Shown: one piece after another, positions 62,414 to 64,000 of the stretch
Position numbering within the stretch: the first letter of the stretch is position 1
Layout of the letters: the number at the start of each line of letters is the position of its first letter
Origin: SVEL01 sp017381055
GTDB taxonomy: Bacteria; Bacillota; Clostridia; Lachnospirales; Lachnospiraceae
Direction: 5' to 3'
Assembly (NCBI GenBank): GCA_036307185.1
Contig: JAXJYC010000020.1
Coordinates: forward strand, 20,161 to 84,160
DNA length: 64,000 nucleotides
The notes under the pieces: generated by a model
What the model saw: only the letters and a program-made list of their open reading frames with translations
Database searches by the model: none
Told to the model about the DNA's origin: nothing
Program-made: the position numbers and the translations under genes

Positions 62414-63841
62414 ATGGATCAATCAAAGGACAAGATAAAAAATATACTCCTATATTTGGCGGATATAACTTCGTTATTTATTAGTTATATTGTATCAGGA
62501 TGGTTGTGGCTTGTAATATATAAGGGTTTTGAAGAAGAATATATAGTAAGTGATAAATTAGGCATCGAAGTAGGCGCAATGATTATATCATATGCATTTA
62601 TCATTTTATTCTTTAACGCAAATCAAAACTTTTTTAAGAGAGATTGGCTTAATGAATTATTTAATGTGATTAAGACAAATGTAATGTTTGCATCGCTTTT
62701 TGTTGTAATATTGTTTGCTAAGAGAAGTGCTGATGCGTTTTCAAGAGGTGTATACTTTCTAACGATATTTCTAAATATCGTTATAATGTATATATTACAT
62801 GTGCTTGTAAAATATTATCTTACTAAGGTGCGCATTAAGAGTAAGCGTATCGATCGTGTACTTATTATCACATATTCTGATCGAGCTGAAGATATTATTA
62901 AACGAGTAAGGAAGCGTAGTGAATATAATCGTAACATTGATGGTATAGTTATACTTGATAAAGATATGTCAGGAGAAACTATATTGGACTATCCGGTAGT
63001 TGCTAATAGAGATGACATTATTGATTATGTTAAATTGCAGGTTATGGATGAAGTACTCCTTGACATGCCAGCTAACGAATACAAGCGTATGCGTAAAGAT
63101 ATTATGGAGCTTGAAAGTATGGGTGTTATTGTTAGCATGAGTATTACTCAGCTTAGAGAGTTCGAAGAATACAAGACTACTATTGGTATGATTGGTGATG
63201 TGCCAGTTGTTAGATTTGCTAGTGTGTTCCATGATTATAATAAGTTGCTTGTAAAACGTCTTATTGATATAGTAGGTGCACTTGTGGGTATTGCGATAAC
63301 GCTTGTTGTGACAATATTCTTGGCTCCAATTCTACTCATTGAGTCACCAGGACCATTATTTTTTAAGCAGAAGAGAGTTGGAAGAAATGGTAGATTTTTC
63401 TATATGTATAAATTCCGTTCTATGTATAGGGATGCGGAAGCACGTAAGAAGGAGCTTATGGATAAGAATGAGATGAATGGTCTTATGTTTAAGATGACTG
63501 ACGATCCACGTATTACTAAAGTTGGTAAGTTTATTCGTAAGACAAGTATTGATGAATTGCCACAGTTCTTTAATGTGCTTAAGGGTGATATGAGTTTGGT
63601 TGGAACTAGACCGCCAACAGTTGATGAGTTTAAACAGTACGAAGGTCATCATAAGAGAAGACTTAGTATGAAGCCGGGTATAACTGGGCTTTGGCAGGTA
63701 AGTGGTAGAAGTGATATAGAAGACTTTGAAGAAGTAGTAATGCTTGATTTAAAGTATATTGATAATTGGTGTGTTACAGAAGATATTAAGATACTAATTA
63801 AGACAGTTAAGGTTATTATCTTTGGTAGCGGAGCTAGATAG
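62414..63841 (+). CDS. Initiating polyprenyl-phosphate sugar-1-phosphate transferase (WcaJ-like)
   Basis: 475 residues. Four N-terminal transmembrane helices, a CoA-binding-like central domain and the bacterial sugar transferase domain at the end: KRLIDIVGALVGIAIT, SPGPLFFKQKRVGRNG, MYKFRSM, KTSIDELPQFFNVLKGDMSL, TRPP and PGITGLWQVSGR. It transfers a hexose-1-phosphate to undecaprenyl phosphate, starting the repeat. Here it is the last gene of the cluster, while it often comes first. Separated from the preceding gene by 94 bases. Confidence 0.95.
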   Translation: MDQSKDKIKNILLYLADITSLFISYIVSGWLWLVIYKGFEEEYIVSDKLGIEVGAMIISYAFIILFFNANQNFFKRDWLNELFNVIKTNVMFASLFVVILFAKRSADAFSRGVYFLTIFLNIVIMYILHVLVKYYLTKVRIKSKRIDRVLIITYSDRAEDIIKRVRKRSEYNRNIDGIVILDKDMSGETILDYPVVANRDDIIDYVKLQVMDEVLLDMPANEYKRMRKDIMELESMGVIVSMSITQLREFEEYKTTIGMIGDVPVVRFASVFHDYNKLLVKRLIDIVGALVGIAITLVVTIFLAPILLIESPGPLFFKQKRVGRNGRFFYMYKFRSMYRDAEARKKELMDKNEMNGLMFKMTDDPRITKVGKFIRKTSIDELPQFFNVLKGDMSLVGTRPPTVDEFKQYEGHHKRRLSMKPGITGLWQVSGRSDIEDFEEVVMLDLKYIDNWCVTEDIKILIKTVKVIIFGSGAR

Positions 63842-63850
63842 ATTTATAGA

Positions 63851-63877
63851 AAAGAAACCTTCGGGTTTCTTTTTTTA
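63851..63877 (+). terminator. Rho-independent terminator ending the polysaccharide locus
   Basis: AAAGAAACC, UUCG tetraloop (60-63), GGTTTCTTT, then T run. The very stable TTCG loop makes this a strong terminator. The 123 bases after it hold a small GTGTC-AAAA-GACAC hairpin and nothing else recognised. Confidence 0.95.
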
Positions 63878-64000
63878 TTTAATAGGATTAAGGTGTCAAA
63901 AGACACAATAAAAAATATCTGATTTTGTTTGTACCTTGAAAATTTAACACAAAATGAGTTCGCGATATGCTTTAGCTCCATATAATGGTAAATGTGCAGA

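Noticed and set aside
63930..64000. Start of an rRNA spacer or CRISPR leader (GTACCTTGAAAATTTAAC)
   Set aside because: It faintly recalls 16S-23S spacer sequence but is too short, and the window ends before anything can confirm it.

Overview
The window is AT-rich DNA with short intergenic gaps, strong AGGAGG ribosome sites and a heavy preference for AGA arginine codons. Gene content (FeoA/FeoB plus FeoB-associated Cys-rich protein, CdaA-CdaR, dockerin and cohesin domains, GH13 amylase, PilZ, Wzx/Wzy polysaccharide locus with phosphocholine genes) suggests a Gram-positive anaerobe of the Clostridia, most likely a gut or rumen Lachnospiraceae. The family call is inference; the sequence carries no rRNA gene. 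No tRNA, insertion sequence or CRISPR array was seen.

Layout. 1-4.3 kb: end of a hybrid kinase/receiver gene, an asparagine-synthetase-like enzyme without its glutaminase half, a membrane PilZ (c-di-GMP receptor) protein and a small membrane protein. 4.4-7.3 kb: ferrous iron uptake (feoA, feoB, FeoB-associated protein) with two matching palindromic operators. 7.38-7.74 kb: seven tandem hairpin-forming repeats of 54-55 bp with paired base changes in the stem, function unknown. 8.0-10.8 kb: secreted alpha-amylase with a starch-binding module, then the relic of another secreted gene. 10.9-15.3 kb: a compositionally different ABC exporter island with its TetR regulator; one ATPase gene carries a single-base frameshift. 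15.5-19.4 kb: c-di-AMP synthesis operon (two membrane proteins, cdaA, cdaR, HPr). 19.4-22.5 kb: leuA and galE. 22.7-27.3 kb: ferritin-like helical protein, then two toxin-antitoxin loci: a HigB/HigA/SecB-like tripartite locus and an MqsR-like toxin with an MqsA-Panacea fusion antitoxin, separated by tspO. 27.4-32.4 kb: a secreted papain-family protease with a C-terminal dockerin followed by a membrane-anchored cohesin protein, a candidate two-gene surface protease complex.

32.7-63.8 kb is one long plus-strand surface-polysaccharide region in three blocks. The first (32.7-43.8) has a FAD oxidoreductase, two polyprenyl-phosphate sugar synthases, a GT39-like transferase, an atypical SDR, a TIM-barrel isomerase, a pair of small EamA/ArnE-F-like flippase subunits and a 1337-residue membrane protein. 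The second (44.0-48.9) is a phosphocholine module: HTH-LicC-LicA fusion, separate LicC, BCCT transporter and LicD. The third (49.0-63.8) builds a rhamnose- and probably glycerol-phosphate-containing polymer: rhamnosyltransferases, tagD, rmlABDC, a chain-length regulator with a degenerate kinase-like tail, Wzy, Wzx, a TagB/TagF-like transferase and the initiating WcaJ-like phosphosugar transferase, closed by a strong terminator.

The most interesting items for follow-up are the hairpin repeat array, the two toxin-antitoxin loci with palindromes placed on their promoters, the dockerin-protease/cohesin pair and the HTH-LicC-LicA phosphocholine module.
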